64,000 nucleotides of DNA from Rhizophlyctis rosea. Its lineage: Eukaryota; Chytridiomycota; Chytridiomycetes; Rhizophlyctidales; Rhizophlyctidaceae. This document shows positions 11,159-22,544 of this stretch, piece by piece. Below the pieces are notes generated by a model. The model was not told the origin of the DNA and did not search any database. It was given only the letters and a program-made list of their open reading frames with translations. The stretch covers positions 41,532 to 105,531 of the forward strand of contig JADGJC010000134.1 of the NCBI GenBank assembly GCA_027596075.1. The letters are read 5' to 3'. How positions within the stretch are numbered: the first letter of the stretch is position 1; every line of letters begins with the position of its first letter. A program made the translations under genes and the position numbers.

Positions 11159-12208
11159 CTACGTTTGAGTGGTCCAATCATGACCATTGTACTCTATACA
11201 GCCCGCACCCGTAAAGCCCTCGACACAGGCAGAATTCATGCAAGTTTCGTAACATCCCTCAAGTGATGTACCGCGGCACTTCTGTGTCCCACATTCTTGC
11301 TTTCCGCCAGTCGTGGTGGTGACTGTTGTGCTGCAATGTGGGTCTCTGTCAAAAAAAAAGACGATTTGTGAGAAACTTGACGTTTGGGAGGAGATCCAAT
11401 CTTGCGAGTGAAAAAATTCGACGCCTTACCGTTCCCGACATTTACATTCACTCCACTCGCATGGAGAATTGTCACCACGTCCACAGCAGGACCACGTGAA
11501 GCCCCACCAAAACCCTCGGAAATGGCCGGGATGTCTGAGATGGCCGCGGTGGGCGCCGACGCTGTAGGTCGTTTCTTGCACAGGGAGGAGGTTGTGCTGT
11601 TTCCATCCAGGGACGTGGGCTAGGCATTGAGTTGATGCAAGTCTGCGGTCTTCCTTTAATCCGCAGCGGCGGCATTTGTCGTTGACCCAGATGGGGTTGA
11701 TGGGGTCCTTCATCAATTCCTCGATACGAGATAAGGGGAAGGTATATGGGAAGTCAAAGTGGATGGCGGAATTGCCGTAGTTTGCTGAGCATACTGCGGC
11801 AGGCTGGAGGATGCTGAGGAGAACAATGCGGTCGGGCATCGCCGGGTGGATGGAACGGATGGCGTCGAGGAAGACTGTATTTGCAAGGGTTCGTCGGAAA
11901 CGGTCATCAATAAGATAGATTACGAGACAGATTTCAAGACCGCTGTCCTTGATGGCGCGTAGGATGTTGATTTGGAGGTCTTCGTTGGAGACGCCGTTTG
12001 TGTCGAACAGCCCAGGAGTATCAACGATCCAGCAGTTGAGAGCGTCACACCAGTGTTTTTCGATATCGGTTTGTATGGAATCTGGACCGGATGAAACTGT
12101 TGCCGCGGTTTTGTTGCTGAGCAGGTGGCAGGCGAAGGTGCTTTTTCCCGCACCACTGCGCCCGACGAGAAGAATGGCCTTCTTCACGGGTTTACTGTTG
12201 ACAGCCAT
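11159..12208 (-). CDS. AIG1/GIMAP-like GTPase with Cys-rich tail
   Basis: Exons 11430-12208 and 11159-11345 join over an 84-nt intron (GTAAGG to GACAG) to 321 residues. Residues 16-24 are the P-loop GRSGAGKST and residues 63-66 the switch II DTPG, in the spacing of septin/AIG1-type GTPases; IVLLSILQPAA stands where the nucleotide specificity segment is expected, but a clear NKxD or equivalent is not visible. From about residue 195 the sequence becomes Cys-rich: CRRCG, SCCGRG, CEWSECKCRER, then eight further Cys in exon 2. The EWSEC motif recalls thrombospondin type 1 repeats. Intracellular GTPase domains rarely carry such extracellular-type tails, so the part between residues 200 and 245 could hide a missed intron or an old frameshift. 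A TATAAAAG box lies 240 bp upstream. GIMAP-type proteins act on membranes; the role here is unknown. Confidence 0.75.
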
Positions 12209-12445
12209 GTTGAATTCCTGTGAAAATAAACTTGTAAGGATTGGCTGTTCAAATCAAGTGATTTGACAATGCAAAATTTACCTCAAGTAATAGAGTGGGG
12301 CTCAGGAGTAGGCAGGGATCAGATAGCAGACGACTGAATGGCAAAGAGCTTGCACTTAGTTGATGTTGACAGAGGTTGGTTTTGAGGGATGCTTGCTTTT
12401 GAGATGCTGAGAAAGTTGAGAATTTTGAAGTCGGCGGGGGGGCAT

Positions 12446-12453
12446 CTTTTATA
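12446..12453 (-). promoter_or_regulatory. TATA box of 11159-12208
   Basis: The minus strand reads TATAAAAG, about 240 bp upstream of the ATG; the leader contains further sequence that may be a 5'-UTR intron. Confidence 0.45.
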
Positions 12454-12747
12454 CTTTTCGGGCGCATAGTCCATGGGTGTCGGTCATTGCTTTGACCTTG
12501 CGAGAGGGAGGCTTTGTACGGCCATCGAGAATCTCCAGGCCCAAGGCTGTCGGGCGTCGACTCTCATGAGCAAACAGCTACCTTGGTGCTCCAAGGTGGG
12601 AACGTCAACTAGCTCACCTCTGGCGAGCAGCAGTGAGTTCCTTCTCAGCACGAACCTCTTGTGAATACAATATGCTGGAGACTACGTTGAGTAGGCACAG
12701 CCATGTCCCACGTCCAGCTCCCAGCACCGGACACCTTCCCAGCTTTT

Positions 12748-12807
12748 GGAGGCACAAGACCTCTTGCGGAGGCACAGCACCTCCTACGGGGGCACAGCAC
12801 CTCTTGT
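12748..12807 (+). repeat. three tandem 20-bp repeats
   Basis: Three head-to-tail 20-bp units begin at 12748, 12768 and 12788; each reads GGxGGCACArxACCTCyTry, with the core GGCACAGCACCTC in units 2 and 3. They lie about 100 bp upstream of a plus-strand TATA box and could be upstream activating sites. Confidence 0.7.
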
Positions 12808-12902
12808 GTTGTAGCACAGCCAATCAAGTGGTGTGCCTTGTAAGCAGCCAAATTGAAGCGACGGCAACGGGACATAAAACCATCACGTTGATGGACCACA
12901 GT

Positions 12903-12910
12903 TATATAAA
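12903..12910 (+). promoter_or_regulatory. plus-strand TATA box
   Basis: TATATAAA followed by a pyrimidine- and CA-rich, ATG-free leader that leads to the small frame at 13288. Confidence 0.5.
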
Positions 12911-13287
12911 GGGGCAGCACCCCTTTTCAGTGCCTTCACCACTCAAACATTCAGCAATTATCTTGTTCGTGCAGACTCGTATACTCACCTAGTCTACTCA
13001 GTCTTGCAACGCAAAATAGACTCGAACCCTTGTAGCGGAAGCATCAACACGCCCACACACATTCCATTATAAAGTTTTTGTTTGAGCGTCATTACCCCTC
13101 GACCAACAAACTCGTCGCCACCCACCGCCTCACTCACAAAACCCACAAAACCGGTTAACCCCGTCCGTCCTTCCCACACTCTGCTCAGCACCACCCATCG
13201 TTCGCAGCAACAACATAGCGAACAGCAAAGCCTTTCCGTTGCTCATACTTGCTAGAAAACCGTACCCTCTCATCCCACCCATCAAGA

Positions 13288-13425
13288 ATGATCTTCAGAT
13301 ATTTCGAAGCCGCTGCTTGCGCGACGGTGCAAGTTGCAGTGGTAGTTATAGCGGTAGCTAAGGTCATGCTTGATTTCATGGACGATAGCCCGTCGGAACA
13401 GACTAGAGAAAAAAAGAACAGATAG
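13288..13425 (+). CDS. 45-residue membrane micro-ORF (possibly first exon)
   Basis: This is the first ATG after the TATA box at 12903; the 377 bp between them contain no ATG at all, which is unlikely by chance and typical of a real leader. The frame encodes 45 residues with a hydrophobic core (VQVAVVVIAVAKVML) followed by an acidic and then basic tail (DFMDD, TREKKNR), a single-span membrane peptide. The minus strand of the same stretch (13185-13487) is also open for 100 codons but leads into a frameshift. It may be a complete small protein, a first exon with unrecognised downstream exons, or the leader of a non-coding RNA. Confidence 0.35.
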   Translation: MIFRYFEAAACATVQVAVVVIAVAKVMLDFMDDSPSEQTREKKNR

Positions 13426-14181
13426 ATGGGTGTAACTCTCGTGCATATAGGTTTGCTTCCAAAGGGATAAGATGAAGTGCTTAGCATAGTTAATATATCC
13501 CCCAGTATATATCTCGGCCCTATGTGTAATTCGCACTTCCTGTATAATTATCATTTATTGTAGTGGGATTTCCTCAAGGCCAATTGCGTGGTTTGAAACT
13601 GACCATAGCCAATCTGTCTCGGCTTGGTTGGAGCCACAATTAATCACAACGGAAGGGAAGATTGTCCCAGCGATAGGGTACAGATGTGTCGATTGATCTC
13701 TTGGATGATGCTCATTAGTTTCATGCTATCAGACGTCCACTGCAGTCTGAGTAAACCGAAATTCAATCATTTCCTGTGGGTGCGGCAACAGCTCAGATGG
13801 AATTTGGGGGCTGTCCATCTCGGAGGTCCCTCCGGAGCCTCCCCTTCAAATTGCCTTTTTGGGTAATGTTTACCGCACCACGCGTTGCGGCGCAGCACAT
13901 TGGTTTCAAGTTTCATCGCCGCTGTGGTGCCCACCTGGCCATCATCACAATTTCACAAATCCCCAACCTTCAAGTTTGCGAGGAACTCCTTCTTGTGGAA
14001 TCTGCGAATCATGAATGTCCTTATGTACAGTTTCCTGCTTCAAACATTGCCCACCGTCAAATCTTTCTCATCAAACCGATCGCGTGCTCAACATTTCTCA
14101 ACGCCATAACGCCAAAATCTGAATACAAAGCGACCCCCATACCGTTGCTCCTGATTACCACAACTAACGTTCCCTCCCACC
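13426..14181. other. intergenic
   Basis: Plus-strand frames here have no recognisable domain and change frame without splice signals. The part just before 14182 is the upstream region of copy B. Confidence 0.4.
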
Positions 14182-15190
14182 ATGACCCCACATCCCAATT
14201 CACCAAACCATATCACACCGATTTCTGGCACATCTTCAGGTCCAATCTTGCTCTTCTCAGCCTTATCGGGCTTTTTTCGCCTTCCCCGTCTGGTGCGCAT
14301 ACACCTTCATCAGCAACGACAAATACCTCACCGAATACTACCGCACACCCAAGCCGCCCCTTTCGCAATGAAGATATACCACAACAGCCTAATTTCACAA
14401 GCCACGCCGAGGCATCCATCCACTCCTAGTAGTGTTTGCGCTATTTCACCCAATGGCATTGTGCATATACGGTTGCAGATCTCGAACTGTGGGGTACACT
14501 TTGGAACTCAACGACGCACAACTTCAATCCTATGCTTCCAAGGGGGATTCAAAGCGTGATATGAAGTTTATGTCTGTTTCCTGGGTTGGAATTGAGCAGG
14601 CAAAAGGCCTTTTGGAGGCGATGAGGGTCGTTGAGCCGATGATATGTGAAGTTGAAGGCACTGTTTGGCAAGAGATTCGGATGATCCGAAGTATGACAAT
14701 ATTCGTGCATTGGGAGAGAATTAATTTTGAGAGGAGGGAGGATCGAACGAATCAGGAAACATATGCTGGCGTCATGGAAGTGTTGGATGCTGCGTGTTTT
14801 GGTGGTAAGTTTTTGATGTTTCGCTTTTCAACTAGCCGCTTTCCGTCCATCGCGTCTCCTGAAAATATTCCCATAAAAGTTCTCAAAAAAACTAGAAATC
14901 TGGAATGCACCCTCCAATCCCAACACATCCAAAACCTCGAGTCCGAAATCTTCCGCAACTTTCAAGAAGACTTCCCCACCTACGTTCTCACAAGACCTCA
15001 AGCGCCATATGAGTACAAGTACCGACCTGAAACAAAAATTACCTCCTCCTTTCTTGATCCCCTCTCCAAAGCCCAAACTACCGCCTACAACCCGGCCCTT
15101 AAACTGCGACCCCAAGTGACGCGTCCATCGACGTGGCCATCGCTGCAGGAGCGTCTTAAACATGTAGAGGAGAAACTGTTGTTGGGATAG
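14182..15190 (+). pseudogene. paralogue (copy B) of 3236-4166, N-terminal part broken
   Basis: The Met at 14182 opens a Pro/Asn-rich segment homologous to copy A. The frame shifts by one base at a run of six T before the first membrane segment (FPVWCAYTFISN), and in-frame TGA and TAA codons follow before the second hydrophobic segment (LLVVFALFHPMALCIYG). From there to 15190 the frame is clean: 14805-14879 is a 75-nt intron (GTAAGT to AAAAG) at the same site as in copy A, and the last exon ends with a Lys/Glu-rich helix (RLKHVEEKLLLG). The C-terminal 230 residues look selected, so it may be a gene with a mis-sequenced or unrecognised N-terminal splice pattern rather than a dead one. Inverted relative to copy A, about 10 kb away. 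Family unknown. Confidence 0.5.
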
Positions 15191-18100
15191 GAGGCCTTGG
15201 TGGACTGGAGGCGTGGTATAAAATGTGGTTTTGGTTGCATTTGGGAGGTCTGTGGGAGGTGGGGACTGGCCGTGGGTGTTGGGAGGTGCGGGGAGGTTTG
15301 GTGAGTAAGAGGTGGTTGTATTGAGATGTGGACTGGCGGGTGCAGGAAGTATGTCCATGAGAGCCGGCACTTTGATTCCGATGATCTCAGATTATGAGCG
15401 AATACCGGGATTGGAAGCGCATCCAATGTTCGAGCTTGGAAAGCTATTGAGCCAAAGGCATTCATGAAAATATGGACCTGATGCTGCTCAGGCCCATCTT
15501 GACCCATTGCTTTGATATGAATCGATGAATATGTGCTTGGACGACGCTGCGAAGCTTCTCCTATGTAGGTTGACTTATAGCTATCAATCGTCCCAATCAG
15601 AGCAGAGGGAGAAAAAAAGGATGCTAGCTACCCAGAGGGAGTCTGACAGAAGCGACATGCTTCATCAATATGCAGTAGTGATGGATCTCCAGAACACAAC
15701 GCCATGTTTCCATCCCTTTCACGTCGGATCTTCCGACTCCAACAATGCAGAATAGGAAAAACAAGTTGCATTCGCTATGAACGAGCTACTGACAGAGAGT
15801 GTATTTTTCAAACGTCTGCTGCCATATACCATACTACAAAGGTTCTGTATTGACTGGGTGCTGAGAAGGATATGCTCTCCCCCTCCACGTTTCCTTTCAC
15901 CTGATCCAGTGACAAACTTCCTTCAGTGCCAACCAGTGCAGCTTATCATTTCAGAAAATATCAGTCCATTCAATCGTATTTGTTTGACTGGAAGTTGACC
16001 AAGTCACCATATTGCTCCTTTTCTCCGAATAGAAGCCAATGTGGCACAGGTACGGTGGGCGTTCAAAACCAAGTGCTCATTTTATCTCTGGACGAGAGTT
16101 TGGTCTTGCGCCCCACCGCAGTCTGGTGGGTGGGCTCCATCGCGGCAATCTTCGGGGTTTATTTGGACATAATGATGAACTTTCGTCGAACGACCGCGTG
16201 ATGTTACATTGGCAGACTCAGTACTATTAGCTTCGGCGTGATGTGGATCCCTTGGAGCATGGCCTACTTCCGGCGCGACTTGCCGCAGGCGCAACACAGG
16301 CAGCAACAATTACCACCCCTGACCGAACCTTCGACAGGTATCTAAACGGCAATGCTTCATTCTTGAGGAAGGCACTCCACTGAATCGACCGAAGCATGTG
16401 CAGTGATGTAGATGAACATGTGGTGATGTTTCGCACATATGGACCAAATCGATCAAAGGAAATGAGGTATCTCGGAAGGCACTAAGGCACATGGTCTTGA
16501 CCGATCTGAATGCTCACACTGCTCACAAGCACCCCAGACCTGCCATTACTGACCTCATTTGACAACCTCATCTGACAACGGATAATTGGGAGGTGCGCTG
16601 GCTCATTTACGATAAACTCAGCAAGCGAATGTTTACAATCCGAATACTGACACTTCCCGGCAATGATCAAGACAAGCACGGTAGTACGGGTTTCATCTAT
16701 TTGTGGGCTACGCTGCTATGGTGTCAGCAGCGGACAGATTCTACCCTTGCCGCCCTAATTCCTCATCCCGACCCTTTCCTTTTTGTGGCTTGATTACTAC
16801 TATCTAAACCTAGATGCAAGAAGTGACTAAAAGTTCAGGGCGGCTGGTATGGTTTGAATCCTGCCAGATGTTGAATAGACTTCTTCGTTGCGAATGACGA
16901 TCGATCGTAGACACACCCGCAACACTCTTGATTTTCTCAGCAAATTGGTTTATGCTGTGCCCACGCCGGAAAAAGAGGACCCTCGGACGGTCCGACCACC
17001 TTCTGCAGACTCCTCAAAGTGCGGAAGGACCAAATGCGCAGAAGAATGTACGCATATTGGCAACTTTACCAGGAGTGCGAGACACCATACCAAAGCTTGC
17101 GCACGGCATTGCAGTCCCCATCCAGCGTCCCCAAAAAGAAGCGAGAAGACACTCCTATGCCGTATTGGCAGGACGACTGCTCCCTGTGCAAAGCGCAAGC
17201 ACCCCTCATCATAAACGACCGGAACGTAATGAATGGTAGATATACACCTACCTTACAATGAGAATAAAGCGCTTTCTTTCGGCCGTATTCAATATGATTC
17301 ATATTCGTTCCACCCATTGAACTGTATGTGCAGACTATGCAGCTTGGCGGGCGGCACTCCCAATAGTTGCTCTTTAAACTGTTTGACTTTTGCGTCATGT
17401 TGCACCCAGCAATATGGACAACCCAGACAGCAGCGCTCAAATGATGCCGTATGATCTGACAGGTGCCGCTGACTTGTGCTGCAGCCTGTCTTGCAGTTCT
17501 CGGGCTGTTTGAATGCAAGGCACGTACTGTGACTTGAAAATGCCGCGCCCAACCAAAAGTTCACTATGGTGTGATTCAGTGATGTTCAACCGATGACTTC
17601 ATTTCCAGGTAGTGACGGGGCGAAAGCTACTTTCATCATTGAAGGAAAGCAGTTTCTTGTAATCATGGCGGGAGAATCGAAGCTAATCGAGGGGTGGCAG
17701 AAAAAAAGCGTGATCATTAAAATCACCTATGGCAGAAGTCCTTGGAACGAATCAATGATTCTGCCCCGAAAACTCCTCCAAGTGTGGATGCACGCCAAGT
17801 GTTCACCTGCTCCCGATACAATCATGCATCGCCATCATACATTTGGGAAAAAGGGCTGCAGAATGTGTGACCTTCCAACCAACCGCCTTCCGCTCTACAG
17901 GTCTCACTTATGATGTGCATGAAAATTCGACAATAGTGACAATCCTCCAATCATTCACAATAGCACCTTTTTTCCGCAGCTGAAGATCGCTCGGCCGAGG
18001 TGCACACTGCCGCACGCTTCAGAGCACCCCACAATCGATATAAAGCTTGGTATGTTGCCTGACCGAAGTTGCTTATTTCTCTCACATCTGCTTCTCCAAC

Positions 18101-18266
18101 GTGTACAAGAATCATATTGCAATGCACTATGATTGCCCGTGATTTCCGGATGAATAGGACAAGCATCACAAAAAGAGCAGAGCTTCTGGAACGACCCATT
18201 GCAGAGGATGACCTAACAGTCCGGCATACCCTGCATATTCATGCCTGACCAGTTCAAACACAATGA
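15191..18266. other. gene-poor region
   Basis: No gene model holds. A minus-strand frame at 17289-17564 is rich in Cys and His (CCLGCPYC) and could be a zinc-binding exon, but neither end has convincing splice partners. From about 17600 onward the sequence is weakly collinear with 20100-20790, as part of the tandem duplication described for 18267-18606. Confidence 0.4.
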
Positions 18267-18606
18267 GAATTGCACCGTCATAAATAACCTATTCCCACAA
18301 AACTGACCCCTCACCCATCATAGCACTCCTTATCAACTCAATACCTTCCCCCCAAAAAAAACAATCCGACCATAATAACACACGAGGCGAGTATTTTCGC
18401 AACCCGACGGAGGCCGCTAGCGAAACCCACGACACCTTCATCTCGCCAAATAGACTCATATACCACAAAGGCTAAAGGCCCGGGTGACAGGATTCCCCCA
18501 CAACTACTCCCTCCCGAATGAAGCACGCTCATGCAGCGACGTGCGCACGAGCCTCTTCTTCGGCATTTTGGGCGCAACGGCTGTGGAAGCCACGGTCTCT
18601 CTCTGC
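18267..18606 (-). pseudogene. partial copy of the last RPL17 exon and its 3' flank
   Basis: On the minus strand the segment encodes a version of the RPL17 C-terminus ([16 protein letters not shown] against [16 protein letters not shown]), loses eight bases before the final residues, and has TGA in place of TAA at the homologous stop position. Homology begins at the AAGCAG near 18606 and runs 340 bp into the 3' flank; the landmark GAATTGCACCGTCAT lies 254 bp from the AAGCACGCT landmark here and 255 bp in the true gene. There is no upstream exon, so this is a 5'-truncated DNA copy in the same orientation, 2.52 kb downstream of the gene. Confidence 0.8.
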
Positions 18607-20785
18607 TTTTTATCCTAATAAAGAAGTGTAGGTAAACAGTTGTCTGGAGCGACTTGCACGGGAGGTCCAAATTAGTGGCGTTGTGAGCAGACTGTCCCCG
18701 TAATGCGGTGTCTTTCTTACTCATTTTTTTTTGCAAACTGATTAATGTAACATAGACGCAAGAAGTGACTTTTTTGACGCCATTGACTTTTGTCAGGTAC
18801 TGGAACGGATATTGTCGTCCATCATGATGGGGGTAATATAGAGGTGATACCCCAAAGACTATTGATTACGTCAGCATATTGAACGAACTCAAAGTCGTTC
18901 AGGTTTGCAGACTTTTTTCCGTTGCACGTGCTCCTCAGAGAACTAGAACGCACGCTGCAGGCAAACTACACAGCAGTTAGTGGAGCATTGTTGTAGTCAG
19001 ATTGGACAAAGGTGCGAAGTGATCGTAATGTGCCGTGTATTGTCCAAAGTGCGGAACATGATATCAAAGATTGGCCATTGAAAAGGGTGGCAAAAAAACA
19101 TGGTCGGCTGAAGGAAATTCTGAGGAGGATTGTGGCTCAAATTGAATGGGCGGTTTGCCTCCATCTGACAGTCATAGAGATATGTGGATTTCTACTCACT
19201 CCACGTGGGTATCTAGCCCTTTTCGTATCCTCAACATGATCCATTCCCAACCTTTGAAATGTTCCTATTGCGGATGCCTCGTGATGACTCTGAGGGGAGT
19301 GCCGTTCCGACGTTTGCGGTATGGTGGACGGCAGACTTGTTTTGCACCGTCCAACACTCAATTGGCATTGACTTCTGGTCGGAATGAGGACGATCTGACC
19401 ACGCACTAGTGACAGTGCACAGTCATGAAGTTCTCTCCGGGACTATGCTAGCAGATCAATGGGCTGCATCCCCACAGCATGTCATGCAGTCTTCTATGAC
19501 GGTGCTGCCTCATTGCCCCTTTCCTGCGTCGTGTTGCTCCACCATGGTGGCCGAGCGCTCGATAACAGGGATATGAATGGTGCTGAACCGAGCTGTGGCT
19601 GGTTTTGAGTTCTCCGGGTTGTCGTTGCTAGGAGGATAAGTAGATTGAGTATGCCACGGGGAAACAAAAAAAGGAAGTCAAGATTCCCGTTATCTAAGGG
19701 TTCCCATCGTTTTTTTCTTCCAGAGGACAGGTGAGTGGGGTCGTCAACTAGGCGCCGTCGGTCTTGCACCAAAAATCCAATAGTATTATGTTGCGTGTAC
19801 GCTTAATGTGTTCAGCCGAAAAGACCAACTTCGAAGACTTTCACAAGGCGGGTGTATCATCGCATTGTCCCTGTATTGGGTAGTTCGAGGTCCGGAAAGA
19901 GACTCACGAGGAACTACACAGATGAAACTGTCGCAGCTAACATCGAACTGCAACAAACTCCACATCCCACCTCTGAAATCCGCTTGGCATCACGTAATTT
20001 GCCGGTTTTATTCTGGTATGCACATCGAATGGTGGAAAAAGATCGCACTTTCTTTCTGCAAGATCCTCGGCAAGATGCCGAATGAATTTGTCGAGGACAT
20101 TCTGCGGCAGGTGGTTAGGGCAGGCATTCCAGATTCATTCTGGAGGAAACTCTCTGCTCTTCATGTTTGGAACCGCAGGAGTATCCAAGTTTGGCAGGGA
20201 AAAAAATTGGGTGCGCGGTTCGCCAATGGCAGGAGTTTACGGAACGAATGGAACCATAGTCTGCTTCAGACTTGCAGTGCATCATGTGTGCTCTTGCTGA
20301 TTGCACAGAAGGTGTACAACCTGCTGGCGATAACACCTTGTGATCTTTGTAAGGGATTGGCCTCTTGTGAGCTTTTCCTGACGGCGTTCCCACACCGGTC
20401 ACCATTTCATGCCCTGCACGGAGTGTTTGGCATTCCACTGGAACTCACATTCTTTTTCGGAGCTAGAGATTGTTTGTACATATGCATTGACGGTATATTG
20501 TTGAAGTGATCGTGCACTGCCTAGTTCGACACTGTGGGTCTGATAGGAGGGGTGCTAAACTTCTACATGCCATCTCAACTTCGGCGTCTTTCACTTTCCC
20601 CACCTGGTCCTTGTCATATCCGCCACCCCACAAGGTACGAGAATCAGTAGCATCCACTCTGAATGCTTATGGACCCCGAAAAAGGAATCACGTCTGCGAA
20701 GAACACGTATGGAAGAGAGTGGAAGCGGGTGACCTGATAGTCAATTCCGCGCGTTCATTTCTGATCAATGTGACATGTGAATACC
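18607..20785. other. gene-poor region with one 233-codon frame
   Basis: The longest frame is 19808-20509 on the plus strand (233 codons). Parts are protein-like (NEFVEDILRQVVRAGIPDSF) but there is no recognised domain and the other two frames are also open for long stretches, so I do not call it a gene. The region includes the second copy of the sequence around GGAACGAAT (20241; first copy 17744). Confidence 0.3.
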
Positions 20786-21048
20786 GAATTGCACCGTCAT
20801 GAGTTATTCATTTCCAAACCGAATCCTTCCCCCCGCCCATTCCCAGCAGCCCACTTCATTCACCCCCAAAATAAAAACCAATCGCACAACAATATGACAC
20901 ATGACGAAAGTTTTCGCAACCTGACGCACGCCCCAACCAGAACCCGCGCACCTCTATTCGCCTCAGAACGAAAAATCATATATTACAAAGATAACGGGGA
21001 AAGGTGAACACGGGACTCCAGCTACTCCATCCTCAAAAGAAAGCACGC

Positions 21049-22145
21049 TTATGCAGCGACCTTCCTTTGGCGAACGAGCCTCCTCTTCGACAACTTGGGC
21101 GCAACGGCGGTGGAAGCCTCCTTCTCGACCTGCTTCTCCTCCTCAACGACGGTGAGCTCGACGTGGCAGGGGTGGGACATGTAGGCTGTTGGAAAGGGAG
21201 GTTATGATACTGGGAACGAGAGGGAGTGAGAGGGATGGGACTTACGGTTGATGCGACCGTGGGCACGGTAGGTCCTGCGGCGTTGCTTGGGGGCCTGGTT
21301 GACTTGGATGTGGCGGACGACGAGGTTGTCGAGGTTGAGACCCTTGACCTGATAAATCGCCAAATATCGCACCGTCAGCATGCTTGTCCAGCATATGTCC
21401 ATCTCCCCATGCCCGTGATTCCCAATGCCCAATCAACTCCCCATTCCTCCGTTCCAAAACCAACCTCAGCGTTGCTCTCAGCGTTCTTCAAAAGACCGAG
21501 AACGAAGTCACAAGACTTCTCGGGCCACCGGGCTTGGGTAACACCCCAGACCTTGGCCTGAGCGGTACGGCCAACACCGCCAGAGAAGCGACGGAAGGGG
21601 ACGGCCTGCTTGTGGTCCTTAACGTCAGAAAGGAACTTGACGGCCTTGCGGAGCTTCATGCCGGAGATGGTCTTGGCGACCTCACGAGTGTTCTTGAAGT
21701 GAACACGGAGGTAGGAGCCACGGGCCGAAGCAGCTGTGAGAGAAAGGGGAATGTCAGCGTTAAGGTCTCCAGTCATGCACCGGACCCTCCGTCCCGAGTC
21801 CTCTCCCTCCACGCCCTCCTAATTCAACTCCCAAACTGTCCAACACTCGATGAGACGATGACTGCCTCAGCCCAAACGTCGGCACGTCCGTCCCTCCGCT
21901 TCCCAACGTCAGTCGTCAAGGGTCAGCCGTCCAATCCTCAGGCGCATTGGTCAACATCCACACCGCCTTTTCCCACCAAAACCCGTTCCCGCCAATTCCC
22001 ACGCTTCCACAGCTCAGCTCAGGATGTGACTACTCACACTTGGCCGCGTTGATGTTCTGGGCAGCGTAGCTGAAATGGGCAGGATGAGCATTGAGGTCCA
22101 AATCCCTAAATTCTGTCCATTACAGGATGCCTACCTGTGAGCCAT
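21049..22145 (-). CDS. RPL17: 60S ribosomal protein L17 (uL22)
   Basis: Five exons (22135-22145, 22038-22069, 21465-21733, 21246-21348, 21049-21185) join in frame to 183 residues, the usual length. It matches uL22 throughout: [10 protein letters not shown], the conserved [11 protein letters not shown] loop, KNAESNAE, and [20 protein letters not shown], the long hairpin that lines the polypeptide exit tunnel. The C-terminus is basic. The first coding exon is only 11 nt, and several introns are 60-300 nt, as is common in fungal ribosomal genes. It belongs to the large subunit and is expected to be strongly expressed. A broken copy of its last exon lies 2.5 kb downstream, and a diverged repeat lies upstream. 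Frame and splice sites are intact. Confidence 0.97.
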
Positions 22146-22544
22146 TGCGTCTACAAGTTCAAAATTCCCAATATCAACAGAATGGAGTGAATGGAACGAT
22201 CAACGGATGGGTGATAGAGGAGGTGATGGATGTAGGTTCGATGTATGATATGTATAGGATGGATGGATGGACCGATGTGATGGATGGATGCAATGGAGGT
22301 GGGAAGATGGGAAAATTTAAGTCAGTCACACGGCCATTAGCATGCGATACGAGATTTTCGTAAATTTACGCAGATCACACGGTTCAAAAGCTACGAGAAA
22401 CCTGGTATGGCTCTGCACGCAGGCTTCCAGCGTTTCTCTCTGAGTGCCGTTACACACCTTATATGTTGCGACCACGAAGAACTACTCGCGGATAGCGTTG
22501 GAGTGAGGAGGGACTTGACACCAAATCGCTCCCTGACTTGTCCA
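22146..22544. other. RPL17 upstream region with GGAT microsatellite
   Basis: Promoter side of RPL17. A degenerate (GGAT)n tract lies at about 22195-22300 and no open frame is convincing. Confidence 0.4.

Noticed and set aside
12748..12807. CRISPR-like array
   Set aside because: The 20-bp units abut without spacers and the host is a eukaryote.
13185..13487. A 100-codon minus-strand frame as a gene
   Set aside because: It runs into a stop and would need a frameshift to continue at 13194-12994; the plus strand has a TATA box and an ATG-free leader, so I preferred the plus-strand micro-ORF.
18338..18736. A 132-codon minus-strand frame as a gene
   Set aside because: It overlaps the RPL17 copy but in another frame than the RPL17 residues; the homology to RPL17 explains the segment better.
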